Assembly (NCBI GenBank): GCA_028289345.1
Contig: JANQQL010000009.1
Span: 1 to 64,000 of the forward strand
DNA from: Planctomycetota bacterium
Lineage (GTDB): Bacteria; Planctomycetota; B15-G4; SIAN01
Reading direction: 5' to 3'
DNA length: 64,000 nt
The translations under genes and the position numbers were made by a program. Position 1 is the stretch's first letter; each line of letters starts with the position of its first letter. Of the stretch, positions 40,707-49,693 are shown piece after piece. Under the pieces are notes generated by a model. That model saw nothing but the letters and a program-made list of their open reading frames with translations, did no database searches and was not told the origin of the DNA.

Positions 40707-41393
40707 TCACACGTCCCGAGCGCTCCCCACGGTTTTCTTTGGTCCGTCGGGAACACCGCCATCCTCGCTGCTGCCTCTCGGCAGCCCTGCCCCCCTCGGC
40801 AATCTCCACCTCGCCGCCCCTTCGATCACGTTCCTCAACAAGACCTCTCCTTCCGGAGAGCCCACCGATTCGGGATGGAACTGCACCGCGCTTCGCGGCC
40901 ACCGGACATGGCGAATGGCCATCACATCTCCCCGAGCATCGGTCGCCGTGACGCTCCAAACTTTCGGAAGTTGCTTCCGGTCCGCGACCAACGAGTGATA
41001 GCGCATCATCGAAACGGAGGCGGGCAGGCCACGGAACAATTCCGCATCACGAAGCCGCATCGGCTCGCTCTTGCCGTGGATCACTGCTCGAGCTGGAATC
41101 ACCTTGCCTCCCTCGGCCACGACCAAGAGTTGCAAACCGAAACAGACACCGAACACAGGAACCTGGTTCGGTACCCCTTTGATCAGATCCAACGACCGTC
41201 CTGAAGCGGAGCCGATTTCCGGATGACCAGGACCGGGGCCCAAAACCAATAGGTCCGTCCGCTGTTCATCCTCGGGGTTCCACCAATGGGAGCGACTGTC
41301 GCGAACCTCGGGGCGTCGTCCGGTGATTGCCCCCAGAGCATGGACCAGATTGAACGTGAACGAGTCCTGATGATCGATCAGCACCACGTTCAT
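40707..41393 (-). CDS. pabA: Aminodeoxychorismate/anthranilate synthase glutamine amidotransferase subunit
   Basis: This class I amidotransferase releases ammonia from glutamine for the chorismate-utilising partner. The 228-aa protein has DHQDSFTFN, the oxyanion motif LGPGPGHP, nucleophile Cys in GVCFGLQ, and the His-Glu pair in QFHPES; it has an extra ~30-residue C-terminal tail. Its ATG overlaps the pabB stop by 4 bp. PabA and TrpG can be shared in many bacteria, and no trp genes are here, so it may serve both. Confidence 0.92.
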   Translation of the reverse strand: MNVVLIDHQDSFTFNLVHALGAITGRRPEVRDSRSHWWNPEDEQRTDLLVLGPGPGHPEIGSASGRSLDLIKGVPNQVPVFGVCFGLQLLVVAEGGKVIPARAVIHGKSEPMRLRDAELFRGLPASVSMMRYHSLVADRKQLPKVWSVTATDARGDVMAIRHVRWPRSAVQFHPESVGSPEGEVLLRNVIEGAARWRLPRGAGLPRGSSEDGGVPDGPKKTVGSARDV

Positions 41394-42679
41394 GGCGCCA
41401 CACTCCGCGCCGCTTGGTGAATCGCCTCTTCATAGGACCAGAGCATGGCACGCGCCTTGATGCGACTCTCTTCGTACTCCTCGTCGCACTGCGAGTCCCA
41501 CACGACTCCGCCTCCCACCCCGCAACGCGCTTCGCCTTGCGCCACGACCCAGGTGCGAATCAACACGCTGAAGTCCATGGTTCCATCCGCGCGCCAGTAG
41601 CCGAGGATCCCCGAGTACGGACCCCGCGGCCCTTGCTCCAAGGTTCGCAACAACTCCACCGACCGAGCCTTGGGAGCTCCGGTCATGGAGCCGGGGGGGA
41701 ACGCCGCGTGCAACAGCTCGCTGCGGGGAACTCCTTCCTCCAGCTGCCCTTGGACCCGGGAAACCAACTGGAACACCGTGGCGTGTTCGCGCACGGCCGC
41801 CAAATCGACCGCTCGTACCGAACCCAGTTGACACACCCGACCCAGATCGTTGCGCAACAGATCGGCAATCATCAAGTTTTCGGCGCGGTCCTTCACCGAA
41901 CGCTGCAACGCCTCCAGCCGCTCTCGGTCGACGGCCACATCGCCGGTGCGACGCGCCGTGCCTTTCATCGGCTCCGCCTCCACCCGACCCTCCGTCGAAC
42001 AAGTAAGAAATCGCTCGGGCGAGCTGGACGCAATCGCGAAACCGGGAGCTTCCAAGAACGCCGCAAAGGGTGCTGGGTTGCGGCGACACAGCGCCTCGTA
42101 CAACTCCAAGGGATCCCCCGAATACCGCCGCCGAATCGGATAGGTGAAGCAAAGCTGATAGCTCTGCCCCTGGCGCAGGAACTCGCGGATCCGCACGAAG
42201 CTTCGGGAGTATTCCTCGAAGGAGAGGTCGGTGTGCGCGAACAGCTGGGGATCCCCAGGCAGCGAACCCGCTTGCGGATCCCTCAACGTCCCGTCGGTGT
42301 GCTCCACGCGATCCGTGAACAGGAACCAAGCGTCCGGGATCCCGTCCGACCTCGGTTCTCCCCGCGCTGCTCCGGGAGGAGCCGCGCACTCGTAACCGAA
42401 GAAGCCGTAAGCGCCGAGTTCACTCGACACGGCACCCGACTCCGCGAGTTTCTCGAGGATCGCCTCCATCCCTCCAAACGGGTCGCCACGCTCGCGATCG
42501 GTCAGCGGAACCTGTTGCGCATCGAACCGTCCCGAAGTGAGGGCCCATTGCCCGCCGCGAAACTCGGCAAGCAACAGGGGATCTCCGGCGATCACCGCGG
42601 TGGACCGGTCAGCACTGCCCAGAGTTTCGAGGGCGACCAGGGGTCCTCGCCCTCGCCAAGTCGGAATGCGATCCCGCAC
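41390..42679 (-). CDS. pabB: Aminodeoxychorismate synthase component I
   Basis: PabB converts chorismate plus ammonia to 4-amino-4-deoxychorismate for folate synthesis. The 429-aa protein has the chorismate-binding core: PFAAFLEAPGFAIASSSPERFL, the PMKGTARR motif whose Lys marks PabB-type chemistry (TrpE usually has Ala there), NLMIADLLRNDLGRVC, FPPGSMTGAPK and GGVVWDS. The start is GTG 42679, with AGGAG 8 nt upstream; upstream codons are not homologous. It is coupled to pabA. Product use fits the folate-dependent enzymes in the window (glyA-gcvT, YgfZ). Confidence 0.92.
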   Translation of the reverse strand: MRDRIPTWRGRGPLVALETLGSADRSTAVIAGDPLLLAEFRGGQWALTSGRFDAQQVPLTDRERGDPFGGMEAILEKLAESGAVSSELGAYGFFGYECAAPPGAARGEPRSDGIPDAWFLFTDRVEHTDGTLRDPQAGSLPGDPQLFAHTDLSFEEYSRSFVRIREFLRQGQSYQLCFTYPIRRRYSGDPLELYEALCRRNPAPFAAFLEAPGFAIASSSPERFLTCSTEGRVEAEPMKGTARRTGDVAVDRERLEALQRSVKDRAENLMIADLLRNDLGRVCQLGSVRAVDLAAVREHATVFQLVSRVQGQLEEGVPRSELLHAAFPPGSMTGAPKARSVELLRTLEQGPRGPYSGILGYWRADGTMDFSVLIRTWVVAQGEARCGVGGGVVWDSQCDEEYEESRIKARAMLWSYEEAIHQAARSVAP

Positions 42680-42789
42680 CGTTTCACTCCTGAGAATCCC
42701 CCATGGTAGCAGGGCACTCGGGAGGCGTCGGGAGGCACCTCCCCGCTGGGCCTTGCCCCACCGCCAGAGAAGGGCCAGGATAGAAAGCG

Positions 42790-43890
42790 ATGCTTCTCTC
42801 CCTGATGCTCTCATTGGCCAGCGTCACCGATCCGAGTGCCACCGAAGTGCTGCGGCGAACCCAGCAGGCCGTCACCCAGGTTGGCGGTTTCCATTGCGTG
42901 ATGGAAATCGCTCAGGTTCCCGAGGGCGGAGAAGAACGTCGCTTCTTTCTGGAAGCGAGAATCGACAATCGCCGCTCCCTCGTTCGCACCGAGTTCCGCC
43001 GTGTGGACCGCCCCTTCCCCCACCTTGTCGTTGTCGCGGGGGCCACGGGTTTCACGATGGTCCACCGGGATGCGGGAGAGAAGGTTCATCGTGATCAGCC
43101 GCTGTCGCTCACCAGCGCGCTCGAAGCCACCATGATCGGGGAACTTTGGCGCACTGCCTACCGCGGCGACTTGGCGGGGATGAAACTCGAATCCTTCCGT
43201 CCGCCGCGGCTCACTCCCAGCTTGGAGCCCGGCGCATCCCGGACCTCGTTCGAGATCGAGTTTGGTGGCAACCGAATCGCTCAGCTCGAGATCTCCGCAC
43301 CTGAGTTCTTTCCGCGACGAATTCATGGGGCCCTTCCCCAGATGATCCGCGACGAGCGAGTGATCTCGTTGCAGGTCCTGGACCAGGTGCCGGAGGACTG
43401 GTTTCGGATTGCAGGCGCCGAGAAACTCCCGACGGTGTCGCGCTCGGAAGCGACCGGCCGTTGGCGAAAGATCCCCCGAGGACCGGACCGGTGGATTCCT
43501 TCAGGGAAACCCGCTCCGGCGGTCACCGGCCAATCCCTCGACGAAGCTCCACGGCACCTGGATTTCGGCCGGGCGGAATCGACGGTCTTGGCGTTTTGGT
43601 TCGATGGGTACCCCCCGGCCGCAGAGGGGGTGGCCGAGGTCGAAAAGGCCCTGGCCCAATCCTCGGCGGAGGCGACCCTTCGCAGCGTTTTTCCCGGAAA
43701 TGACGCGGACGCTGCGAAAGCGGCGATCCGCCGCTACCATTTCCGGCACGAAGTGATCCTGGGGACGACCGCTTTCGAGTCCTACGGGGTCACGACCTGT
43801 CCCGCTTTCTTCGTCATCGACACTCACGGGAACCTGGTCGGAGCGACGAGCGAGCCGCAGGAAGTTCTGCCCTACCTGGAAGGCCTGTGA
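42790..43890 (+). CDS. Exported thioredoxin-like protein without a CxxC pair, with an N-terminal LolA-like region
   Basis: A 366-aa protein with a short signal-like start (MLLSLMLSLAS). Residues ~15-230 are beta-rich and resemble outer-membrane lipoprotein carrier-like domains (VLRRTQQAVTQVGGFHCVMEI…). Residues ~235-366 look like a TlpA/AhpC-type thioredoxin fold (STVLAFWFDGYPPAAEGV… VTTCPAFFVIDTHGNLVG), but where FWATWCPPC is expected the sequence is FWFDGYPPA, so the redox cysteines are lost. It may bind rather than reduce. The assignment is by pattern only. Confidence 0.6.
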   Translation: MLLSLMLSLASVTDPSATEVLRRTQQAVTQVGGFHCVMEIAQVPEGGEERRFFLEARIDNRRSLVRTEFRRVDRPFPHLVVVAGATGFTMVHRDAGEKVHRDQPLSLTSALEATMIGELWRTAYRGDLAGMKLESFRPPRLTPSLEPGASRTSFEIEFGGNRIAQLEISAPEFFPRRIHGALPQMIRDERVISLQVLDQVPEDWFRIAGAEKLPTVSRSEATGRWRKIPRGPDRWIPSGKPAPAVTGQSLDEAPRHLDFGRAESTVLAFWFDGYPPAAEGVAEVEKALAQSSAEATLRSVFPGNDADAAKAAIRRYHFRHEVILGTTAFESYGVTTCPAFFVIDTHGNLVGATSEPQEVLPYLEGL

Positions 43891-43896
43891 CTCGTG

Positions 43897-43916
43897 GAGG
43901 AGTCTGCAGGCTCCTC
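43897..43916 (+). terminator. Hairpin between the thioredoxin-like and PP2C genes
   Basis: GAGGAG-TCTGCAGG-CTCCTC begins 6 bp after the stop codon. Its position fits a terminator; no T-run is present. Confidence 0.35.
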
Positions 43917-43966
43917 GCAGACCGTACAGAAAAGGCCTGCCAGATCACCTCGGAGAGTCTGCAGCG

Positions 43967-44767
43967 TTGAACTCGACCACATCCCCCCAACTCGTGCTCA
44001 ATGCACGGATGACCGCGGTGCAGTGCTTTGCGGCGCTGGAGGGACAGGTCTGCCTGTTTTCGACCGTGTCGCCGCTCAAAGCCCAGAACGAAGACGGCGC
44101 GGCTTTCATCCCGATTGACGAAAAGCGCGGCGTGCTTGCGGTCGCCGACGGCGTGGGTGGTTTGCCCGGGGGAGAGGTCGCCTCCAGCATGGCCTTGCAG
44201 TCCTTGGTCCACGGGGTCGCCAGCGCCAACGGAATCGCCCGCGAAGGAATCCTGCAGGGTATCGAGAACGCCAATCGCCAGATCCAGGCATCCGGCGACG
44301 GCCCCGCGACCACCCTGGCGGTGGTGGAGATCCTCGATCGAGGGATCCGTACCTATCACGTGGGAGACTCGGAGATCTTGATCTGCCACTCCAACGCGGG
44401 TCTGCGCTGGAAGTCCCTCCCTCATTCGCCCGTTGGATACGGCGTGGAATCCGGGCTCTTGGATCCGCGAGACGCCATCTTTCATGAAGCACGGCACCTG
44501 GTTTCCAACGTCGTTGGGGGCGGAGATGCGAGCATCGAGATGAGCACTCCGTTGGATCTGACCGCGCAGGACACCGTGTTGCTCGCCACCGACGGATTGT
44601 TCGACAACCTTCACCTGGAAGAAGTGGTCGAGCGCATGGTGATCCCGGACCTGAAGAACGCCGGTCTCCAGCTCGTGGAACTTGCTCAGCGTCGCATGGC
44701 TCAACCCGGGGACCATCCGAGCAAGCCCGATGACCTGACAGTGATGCTCTACCGACGGTCGTCTTGA
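43967..44767 (+). CDS. PP2C-type protein phosphatase
   Basis: A metal-dependent Ser/Thr phosphatase, predicted cytoplasmic, ~266 aa. Motifs seen are KAQNEDGAAFIP (first metal Asp), VADGVGGLPGGEVAS, the TYHVGDSEILI core, LLATDGLFDN and PDDLTVMLYR (last metal Asp). All metal ligands of a minimal PP2C appear present. The start at TTG 43967 is weak; ATG 44009 (MTAVQCFAA) is a good alternative. It is a candidate antagonist of the Ser/Thr kinase at 15887-18385, by family logic only. Confidence 0.88.
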   Translation: MNSTTSPQLVLNARMTAVQCFAALEGQVCLFSTVSPLKAQNEDGAAFIPIDEKRGVLAVADGVGGLPGGEVASSMALQSLVHGVASANGIAREGILQGIENANRQIQASGDGPATTLAVVEILDRGIRTYHVGDSEILICHSNAGLRWKSLPHSPVGYGVESGLLDPRDAIFHEARHLVSNVVGGGDASIEMSTPLDLTAQDTVLLATDGLFDNLHLEEVVERMVIPDLKNAGLQLVELAQRRMAQPGDHPSKPDDLTVMLYRRSS

Positions 44768-44906
44768 TCGAAATTCGCAGCTCTTCCCCCTTCCTCCCAT
44801 TCTGGGCGGATGGAAGCTGAAAAAGCAGCTGGTCGAGGTCGCCACTTGGTTCTCGGCCCGCCGACTGAAGCGCGGAGGACGGTGCACGGAATGCGCGTGC
44901 GTTCCC

Positions 44907-45569
44907 CTAGTTCGAACCTTGGTCCTGACGGTCGATGCCATCCCGCGCCAACTGATCAACTCGCTCGTTGCGTGGATCCCCGCTGTGACCTTTGACCTTG
45001 ATGAGCTGCAAGTTCGGAAACTTGCCGAGCAACCCACGAATCTTGGCCACCAGTTCGCGGTTCTCTTTCACCTTCCAACCCTGGGTCAAGACACCAATGG
45101 CGTAGGAGCTGTCCGTGAACAAACGCACCGGCACTCGCGGGTTCTTCACGGATTCCAGGGCGCGTTGGATGGCGGTGAGCTCGGCGATGTTGTTGGTGCC
45201 GTGACCAAGGAACTCGGAGATTTCTTTCTCCTGGCCTCTCCATTCCAGCAATGCCCCAATCCCCGCCGGTCCCGGGTTCCCGTAGCAAGCACCATCGGTG
45301 TAGATCACCAACGTGTCCGGGGGCAGCTCATCGGCCATGGTTTTGGGCGGTGACTTCTTACTGGATGGCTTCCGCGACGAGGACTTCGGCTTCTTCTTCA
45401 GTCGCGCTTCGTCGATGTCTTCGACGTCGGACGCCTTCGCCGAGTACTCGCGGTCGTCATCTTCGCGGTATCGAATCTTGACCAGGCCTCGCTCGGTGAC
45501 CAATTCCCCCTGGTCATCCACCTGCGCCCAGACTTTCCCGCCTCGGTACATTTTTCTTTGTAGCGGCAT
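44907..45569 (-). CDS. rnhA: Ribonuclease HI with an added N-terminal region
   Basis: RNase HI cleaves RNA in RNA:DNA hybrids. The C-terminal ~140 residues carry the full catalytic set: Asp92 (YTDGACYGNPG), Glu130 (IAELTAIQ), Asp153 (FTDSSYA), His in VKGHSGD, and the last Asp in ERVDQLA. The first ~85 residues are extra: a small beta-like module (MYRGGKVWAQVDDQGELVT…KIRYRED) and a Lys/Ser-rich linker (KKKPKSSSRKPSSKKSPPK). ATG 45569 is preferred; ATG 45551 (MYRGG) is close and possible. The extra module is not the eukaryotic hybrid-binding domain by eye. Confidence 0.92.
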   Translation of the reverse strand: MPLQRKMYRGGKVWAQVDDQGELVTERGLVKIRYREDDDREYSAKASDVEDIDEARLKKKPKSSSRKPSSKKSPPKTMADELPPDTLVIYTDGACYGNPGPAGIGALLEWRGQEKEISEFLGHGTNNIAELTAIQRALESVKNPRVPVRLFTDSSYAIGVLTQGWKVKENRELVAKIRGLLGKFPNLQLIKVKGHSGDPRNERVDQLARDGIDRQDQGSN

Positions 45570-45783
45570 CGAATTCTTTGAAGGGTGGGCGGTGGGTTTC
45601 GGTCCAAGGGCAAGCACCGTCCCGGCGAGAGTTCTCTGACGGGAGGCGGCCACGATTGTCCTGCCCCTTAGCGTATCAGAAAGAGATTCTCGCTCCGATG
45701 GAGGCAAGGCATTCCGGGTGAAGTGATTCCGGAACATGGCCGATGGACGTGTTCGGGATGGGTCGACTGGGGAGCCGCCACTG

Positions 45784-46554
45784 ATGTCTGCAGTTCGCAA
45801 CGCACGGGTCGTGTACGACGTTTTCTCGAGCCGGGTCCTGCCGCTGTCTGCAGCGGAGCTGACCGCCGCGGAAACGCGACACCCCATTGACGTCGGTCAC
45901 CTCGAGATTCGTTCGATCGACGTGTCTTCCAATCCGGGCATGCGCGAGATGCTGATGCCGGACCCGAAGAACTTCGTCCCCGAGTTGCTGTTCGATGACT
46001 TCGCCCGCATGCGCCGTTCGCGATGGGTGTACCGCATCGAAGCCCGCGAGGCCGAACCCGAGGACCTCGGCTACCTGCGCTCGGCCATGCTTGCCGCGGG
46101 AGAAGTGGGCGTCCTCAGTGAAGGGTTGATCGTCGATTCGTTGGCCTGGAAGTGCATGACCGCCGGAGACATCGCCGAGCAAATCGACCGGCCCTTCGAC
46201 CCGTTGAATCATCTCTCGGTGCACATCGAACGATCGAACACTCCCTACTGGGTGCACACCCACGGAATGGAGAAGTTCGCGCATCCCGATTTCGAGCTCA
46301 AAGGCGTCCCGCGCACGTCACTGGTCGTCGCTCGCCGACTGCTTGGCCATCTGGCGGCCGCAGTTGTGGCCGGCGGTTCCTTTCAGCCGGGAGAAGAGAC
46401 CAAACTCTGCGGCTTCGCCTTCGACTTCCGCGAAACCAGCCGCGGTGAACCGGGCCATTTCTCCATGGACTCCCTCACTCTCGGGGACTTCCGCCTGCTT
46501 TCGCAATCCGGTTCGCCGGAAATGGAAGGAATGCTGGCCTGCGTCGGTGAGTAG
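45784..46554 (+). CDS. Conserved-looking protein of unknown function (256 aa)
   Basis: A well-formed rightward gene with no motif I recognise. It is Asp/Glu- and Arg-rich without signal or membrane helices. The stretch HLSVHIERSNTPYWVHTHGMEKFAHPDFELKGVP has several His residues (WVHTHGMEKF) that might bind metal. The start could be ATG 45736 (16 codons more); 45784 is chosen because the extra part looks non-homologous and a GGAG lies ~12 nt before it. It is divergent from rnhA and convergent with the enoyl-CoA hydratase gene. Confidence 0.68.
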   Translation: MSAVRNARVVYDVFSSRVLPLSAAELTAAETRHPIDVGHLEIRSIDVSSNPGMREMLMPDPKNFVPELLFDDFARMRRSRWVYRIEAREAEPEDLGYLRSAMLAAGEVGVLSEGLIVDSLAWKCMTAGDIAEQIDRPFDPLNHLSVHIERSNTPYWVHTHGMEKFAHPDFELKGVPRTSLVVARRLLGHLAAAVVAGGSFQPGEETKLCGFAFDFRETSRGEPGHFSMDSLTLGDFRLLSQSGSPEMEGMLACVGE

Positions 46555-46681
46555 TGCAGAGTTTTGTATCACTGCACGGCAGCAAGTCCACTCGTCGAAG
46601 TGCTCCCGGGACTCGAACCGGAACCAGGACGAGTCGATCCCTTTCTTCGAATTGCGCGCGCCGTCCGCCGACGCAAGTGGC

Positions 46682-47470
46682 TCAACGCCCCCGAAACTCC
46701 GGCTTCGCCTTGTCGAGATAGGCCTGGATTCCCGCCTTCGCATCCTCGGACGCGAACAGCTTGGCTTGGAGCTCCCGCTCCAACGCGAGCCCGCTCTCGA
46801 GGGGGATCTCGGCCCCGGTTTGCACTGAGCGTTTGATGTGACCGACGGCCATGGCGGCCTTGTTCGGCGGACAAAAGCCGCGGGCGTACTCGAGAACCGC
46901 TCCCAGAAAGTCGTCCGCTTCTTCGATGCGGTTCACCAGTCCGTGCTCGGCCGCGTCTTCGAAGCTCATGTTGTTGCCGTGGATCATCATTTCGATCGCC
47001 TTCGACTTTCCAACCAGTCGGGCCAACCGTTGGGTCCCCCCGGTCCCCGGCAACACTCCGAGCGCGACCTCGGGCATGCCGAGCTTCCCCCCGCCCTTGC
47101 GCGCAATGCGCAGATCGCACGCCAGCGCCACTTCGAACCCGCCACCCACGGTGTGGCCGTTCAAGGCAGCGATGACCAACTTCGAGGTGTGTTCCAAGCG
47201 CAGCAAGGTCTCGTTCGCGTGCAGGCAGAACTGGTACTTGAAGCCGGGAGTGACGTCTCCCAGCATTCCGATGTCGGCGCCGGCACAGAAAAAGCGATCG
47301 CCGGCGCCGGTCAGCACGATGACATGAATCGAGTCGTCAAAACGGGCGTCCAGGATGTGTTGATCGAGCTGCTTCATCATCTCGAAGCTGTAGCCGTTGA
47401 CCGGCGGGGAATCGAGGGTCAGAAGCGCGATGCCATCTTCGAAACGGGCCTGCACCAGGGGAGCGGTCAT
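46682..47470 (-). CDS. Enoyl-CoA hydratase/isomerase family protein
   Basis: A 262-aa crotonase-fold protein. Substrate and oxyanion segments: FFCAGADIGMLGD and ALNGHTVGGGFEVALACDLRIA. Both catalytic glutamates are present (GGGFEVAL; LGMPEVALG), followed by the usual LPGTGGTQRLARLVG and the AAEHGLVNRIEE segment. It looks like a true fatty-acid or amino-acid catabolic hydratase and would fit with the 3-hydroxyacyl-CoA dehydrogenase at 54363-55226. The start is ATG 47470 (MTAPLVQ); the open frame beyond it is not homologous. Confidence 0.9.
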   Translation of the reverse strand: MTAPLVQARFEDGIALLTLDSPPVNGYSFEMMKQLDQHILDARFDDSIHVIVLTGAGDRFFCAGADIGMLGDVTPGFKYQFCLHANETLLRLEHTSKLVIAALNGHTVGGGFEVALACDLRIARKGGGKLGMPEVALGVLPGTGGTQRLARLVGKSKAIEMMIHGNNMSFEDAAEHGLVNRIEEADDFLGAVLEYARGFCPPNKAAMAVGHIKRSVQTGAEIPLESGLALERELQAKLFASEDAKAGIQAYLDKAKPEFRGR

Positions 47471-47619
47471 GGGGGTCCTCGTCGTTGTCGGTGATTCCAG
47501 AAACCGGGCGTGTTTTATCCGACCGTTCCTGCCAGACCGCCCAGGGATCGAGACTTCCCGCCTTGAATTGCCGGTTTGACTGCCGCGGATCCGGAAAGCC
47601 AGAAGCCGGGTCCGTGTCG

Positions 47620-47639
47620 GAGGGGTGACCGCTCCCCTC
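47620..47639 (-). terminator. Hairpin just after the LytR-type regulator gene
   Basis: Leftward, GAGGGG-(8 nt)-CCCCTC starts 12 bp after the regulator's stop codon. Position and a 6-bp GC stem suggest a terminator of the lytSR pair; no T-run is present. Confidence 0.42.
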
Positions 47640-47651
47640 AACCCCGGCAAC

Positions 47652-48428
47652 CTACGAAACCAAGCGCCGCTCCAGCTCCGCCCGATAGGACCGCCCGATG
47701 GTCAACTCCGTCCCATCGTTGAGCAGCAGTTTGGCCGACCCTCCGCTCTTGGCAGCGCGCAGCTCCCGAACGAAGCTGACGTTGACCAAGAAAGAGCGAT
47801 GAATGCGCACGAATTGGCGCGGATCGAGGTGCTCCAGCATCGCTTCCATGGTGAGGCGCACCAAGTACTCCTGAGCATCCGCGTGAACCTTGATGTAGTT
47901 CCCCGCGGCCTCGGCCCAGCGAAACTCGTGGGTGTGGATGAACACCAGAGAGCCGGCGCTTTTGATCACGATGCGGTCAGCGCCACGGCCCTTGCCGCTC
48001 AAGTCGTCCAGGAGAGAGTGCAGGGTCTCCGACTCTTGACCACCCCGCCGCTCTCGGACTCGGTCCACCACCCGCTGAAGAGCCACCTCGAAGCGCTCCG
48101 GATCCACCGGCTTCAGCAGATAGTCGAGGGCGTGGTGTTCGAAAGCGCGTAGCGCGTGGGAATCGTGAGCGGTCACCATGACCGGCACCGGGGCCTCCGC
48201 CCCCAACTCGAGCAGCACGTCGAAGCCATCCTTCTTCGGCATTTGAATGTCCAAGAATGCCACGTCGGGATTCAGCGCCCGGATCACATCGACCGCTTCG
48301 CCTCCTCCGCTGCACTCGGCCACGATCTCGAACTCGGAACGTTTGCGGAGTAAGCGACGGACCGCGGCCCGACCGTGGGCTTCGTCGTCCACGATGACCG
48401 CTCGGATCGGATCCGTGGACGAGTTCAA
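47652..48428 (-). CDS. LytTR-family response regulator
   Basis: A 258-aa cytoplasmic regulator. The receiver (~8-125) has the acidic pocket VIVDDE, phospho-acceptor Asp60 (AFLDIQMP), Thr in VTAHD and Lys in LLKPVD. The LytTR DNA-binding domain (~150-255) is shown by WAEAAGNYIKVHA and FVRIHRSFLVNVSFVREL. The start codon overlaps the kinase stop by 4 bp. LytTR regulators usually bind repeated ~9-bp sites upstream of target promoters; none could be assigned here. Confidence 0.94.
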   Translation of the reverse strand: MNSSTDPIRAVIVDDEAHGRAAVRRLLRKRSEFEIVAECSGGGEAVDVIRALNPDVAFLDIQMPKKDGFDVLLELGAEAPVPVMVTAHDSHALRAFEHHALDYLLKPVDPERFEVALQRVVDRVRERRGGQESETLHSLLDDLSGKGRGADRIVIKSAGSLVFIHTHEFRWAEAAGNYIKVHADAQEYLVRLTMEAMLEHLDPRQFVRIHRSFLVNVSFVRELRAAKSGGSAKLLLNDGTELTIGRSYRAELERRLVS

Positions 48429-49693
48429 TGCAGCGCCGCCTCGGTGTGCAGCGGAAGGCGGAGACGCACGCGCAGACCTCCGCGGCTGGCGTTTTCGAGT
48501 GCCATCGCGCCGCGCTCCCCGTAGAGGGCGTCCAGGCGACTGCGAGTGGTCAACAGCCCGACTCCTTCCGGCACCGACTCGGTGGTGGGAACTCCCGGAC
48601 CGTCGTCTTCCACTTCCAACACCAGCGTCGAGTTCTCACGACGCCCTCGGACGTGAATCTTGACGGCGCCTTCCCGCTGCCCCAAGGCGTGCCGGATGGC
48701 ATTTTCGACCAAGGGCTGCAGGCAGAAGGCGGGAACCATCGCACCTTTCATCGAGGGATCGACTTCGATATTCACTAGCAGGGAATCGCCAAAACGAACC
48801 CGTTCGATGCCGAGATAACGCTCCAGTAAGTGCAGTTCGCGTTCGAGGGGCACTTCCTGCTTCTCCAGGTCCCGAAACGTCTCGCGCAACAGGTCCGACA
48901 GTCGGTGCAACATCGTTTGCGCCGCCGCCGGATCTTCGTCGATCAGGACATTGATGCTGTTGAGGGCGTTGAACAGAAAGTGGGGCTGGAGCTGCATGCG
49001 CATGGTGGAAAGCTGCGCCTGGAGAAGTTCCGCTCGCAACAGACTGGTGGTGGATTCTCGTCGGCGCAGGTCGCGGTACACCAAGAAGATCTGCACGATC
49101 GTACTGAACACGACAAATGAAAAGGCGTGGGCGATTCCGACGGACACGACCATGCGAGCGCTGGTGAAAACCTCGTGTTCGTGTTCCCCGTCCACGAAGA
49201 ATGGGTCTTCGCCAAGCTCGGCTCCCTCGGTTGAGTCGTCCGCCCCACCGCCCGCCGAGGTGGCTCGCTCGGTGTCTTCGTCAGGAATCCAACCGAGTTC
49301 GGCGAGCTCTTCCTCGGTCAGTGGCGGGTGCAGTTGCTCTTCAAAAGTCGTTTCCAAGCCGAACTGCACCGAGGCCAGAAGCGCGCCGACCGCGACGGCG
49401 AAACCCAAGACGACTCCTAGCAACAATCCCGGATGAGTCCTCCCGATTCTCCAGCGCAGCCCAACCAGAGCCACGAGCGGCGCACCCAACAGCCAAGGCA
49501 GCCATTGAATGCTCGATTCCAGCATCAGGCTGGTCCAGCCGAGTTCGTCATCCTCGTCCGAGAAGAACCCCAAGTTGTAGTTGAGGTCGTTCAACACCAA
49601 CAACACGCACAGACCAATGACCAATGCGGTCATGGTCCAGAAACTCCGGTGGTTGGAGTGATGCGGGGAGCGAGAGCGAGAAAGCAAGTTCAA
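48425..49693 (-). CDS. LytS-type membrane sensor histidine kinase
   Basis: A 422-aa kinase with about four hydrophobic helices (~20-38, 58-78, 88-110, 180-203). A large acidic extracytoplasmic loop (~115-175, EEELAELGWIPDEDTERA…) is the likely sensor part. The cytoplasmic His_kinase module has the phospho-acceptor motif QLQPHFLFNALNSI, the N-box ENAIRHAL and the G-box DDGPGVP. The start at TTG 49693 is the longest; an ATG at ~49635 (MTALVIG) would begin at the first helix. It is coupled to the LytTR regulator. Confidence 0.92.
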   Translation of the reverse strand: MNLLSRSRSPHHSNHRSFWTMTALVIGLCVLLVLNDLNYNLGFFSDEDDELGWTSLMLESSIQWLPWLLGAPLVALVGLRWRIGRTHPGLLLGVVLGFAVAVGALLASVQFGLETTFEEQLHPPLTEEELAELGWIPDEDTERATSAGGGADDSTEGAELGEDPFFVDGEHEHEVFTSARMVVSVGIAHAFSFVVFSTIVQIFLVYRDLRRRESTTSLLRAELLQAQLSTMRMQLQPHFLFNALNSINVLIDEDPAAAQTMLHRLSDLLRETFRDLEKQEVPLERELHLLERYLGIERVRFGDSLLVNIEVDPSMKGAMVPAFCLQPLVENAIRHALGQREGAVKIHVRGRRENSTLVLEVEDDGPGVPTTESVPEGVGLLTTRSRLDALYGERGAMALENASRGGLRVRLRLPLHTEAALH

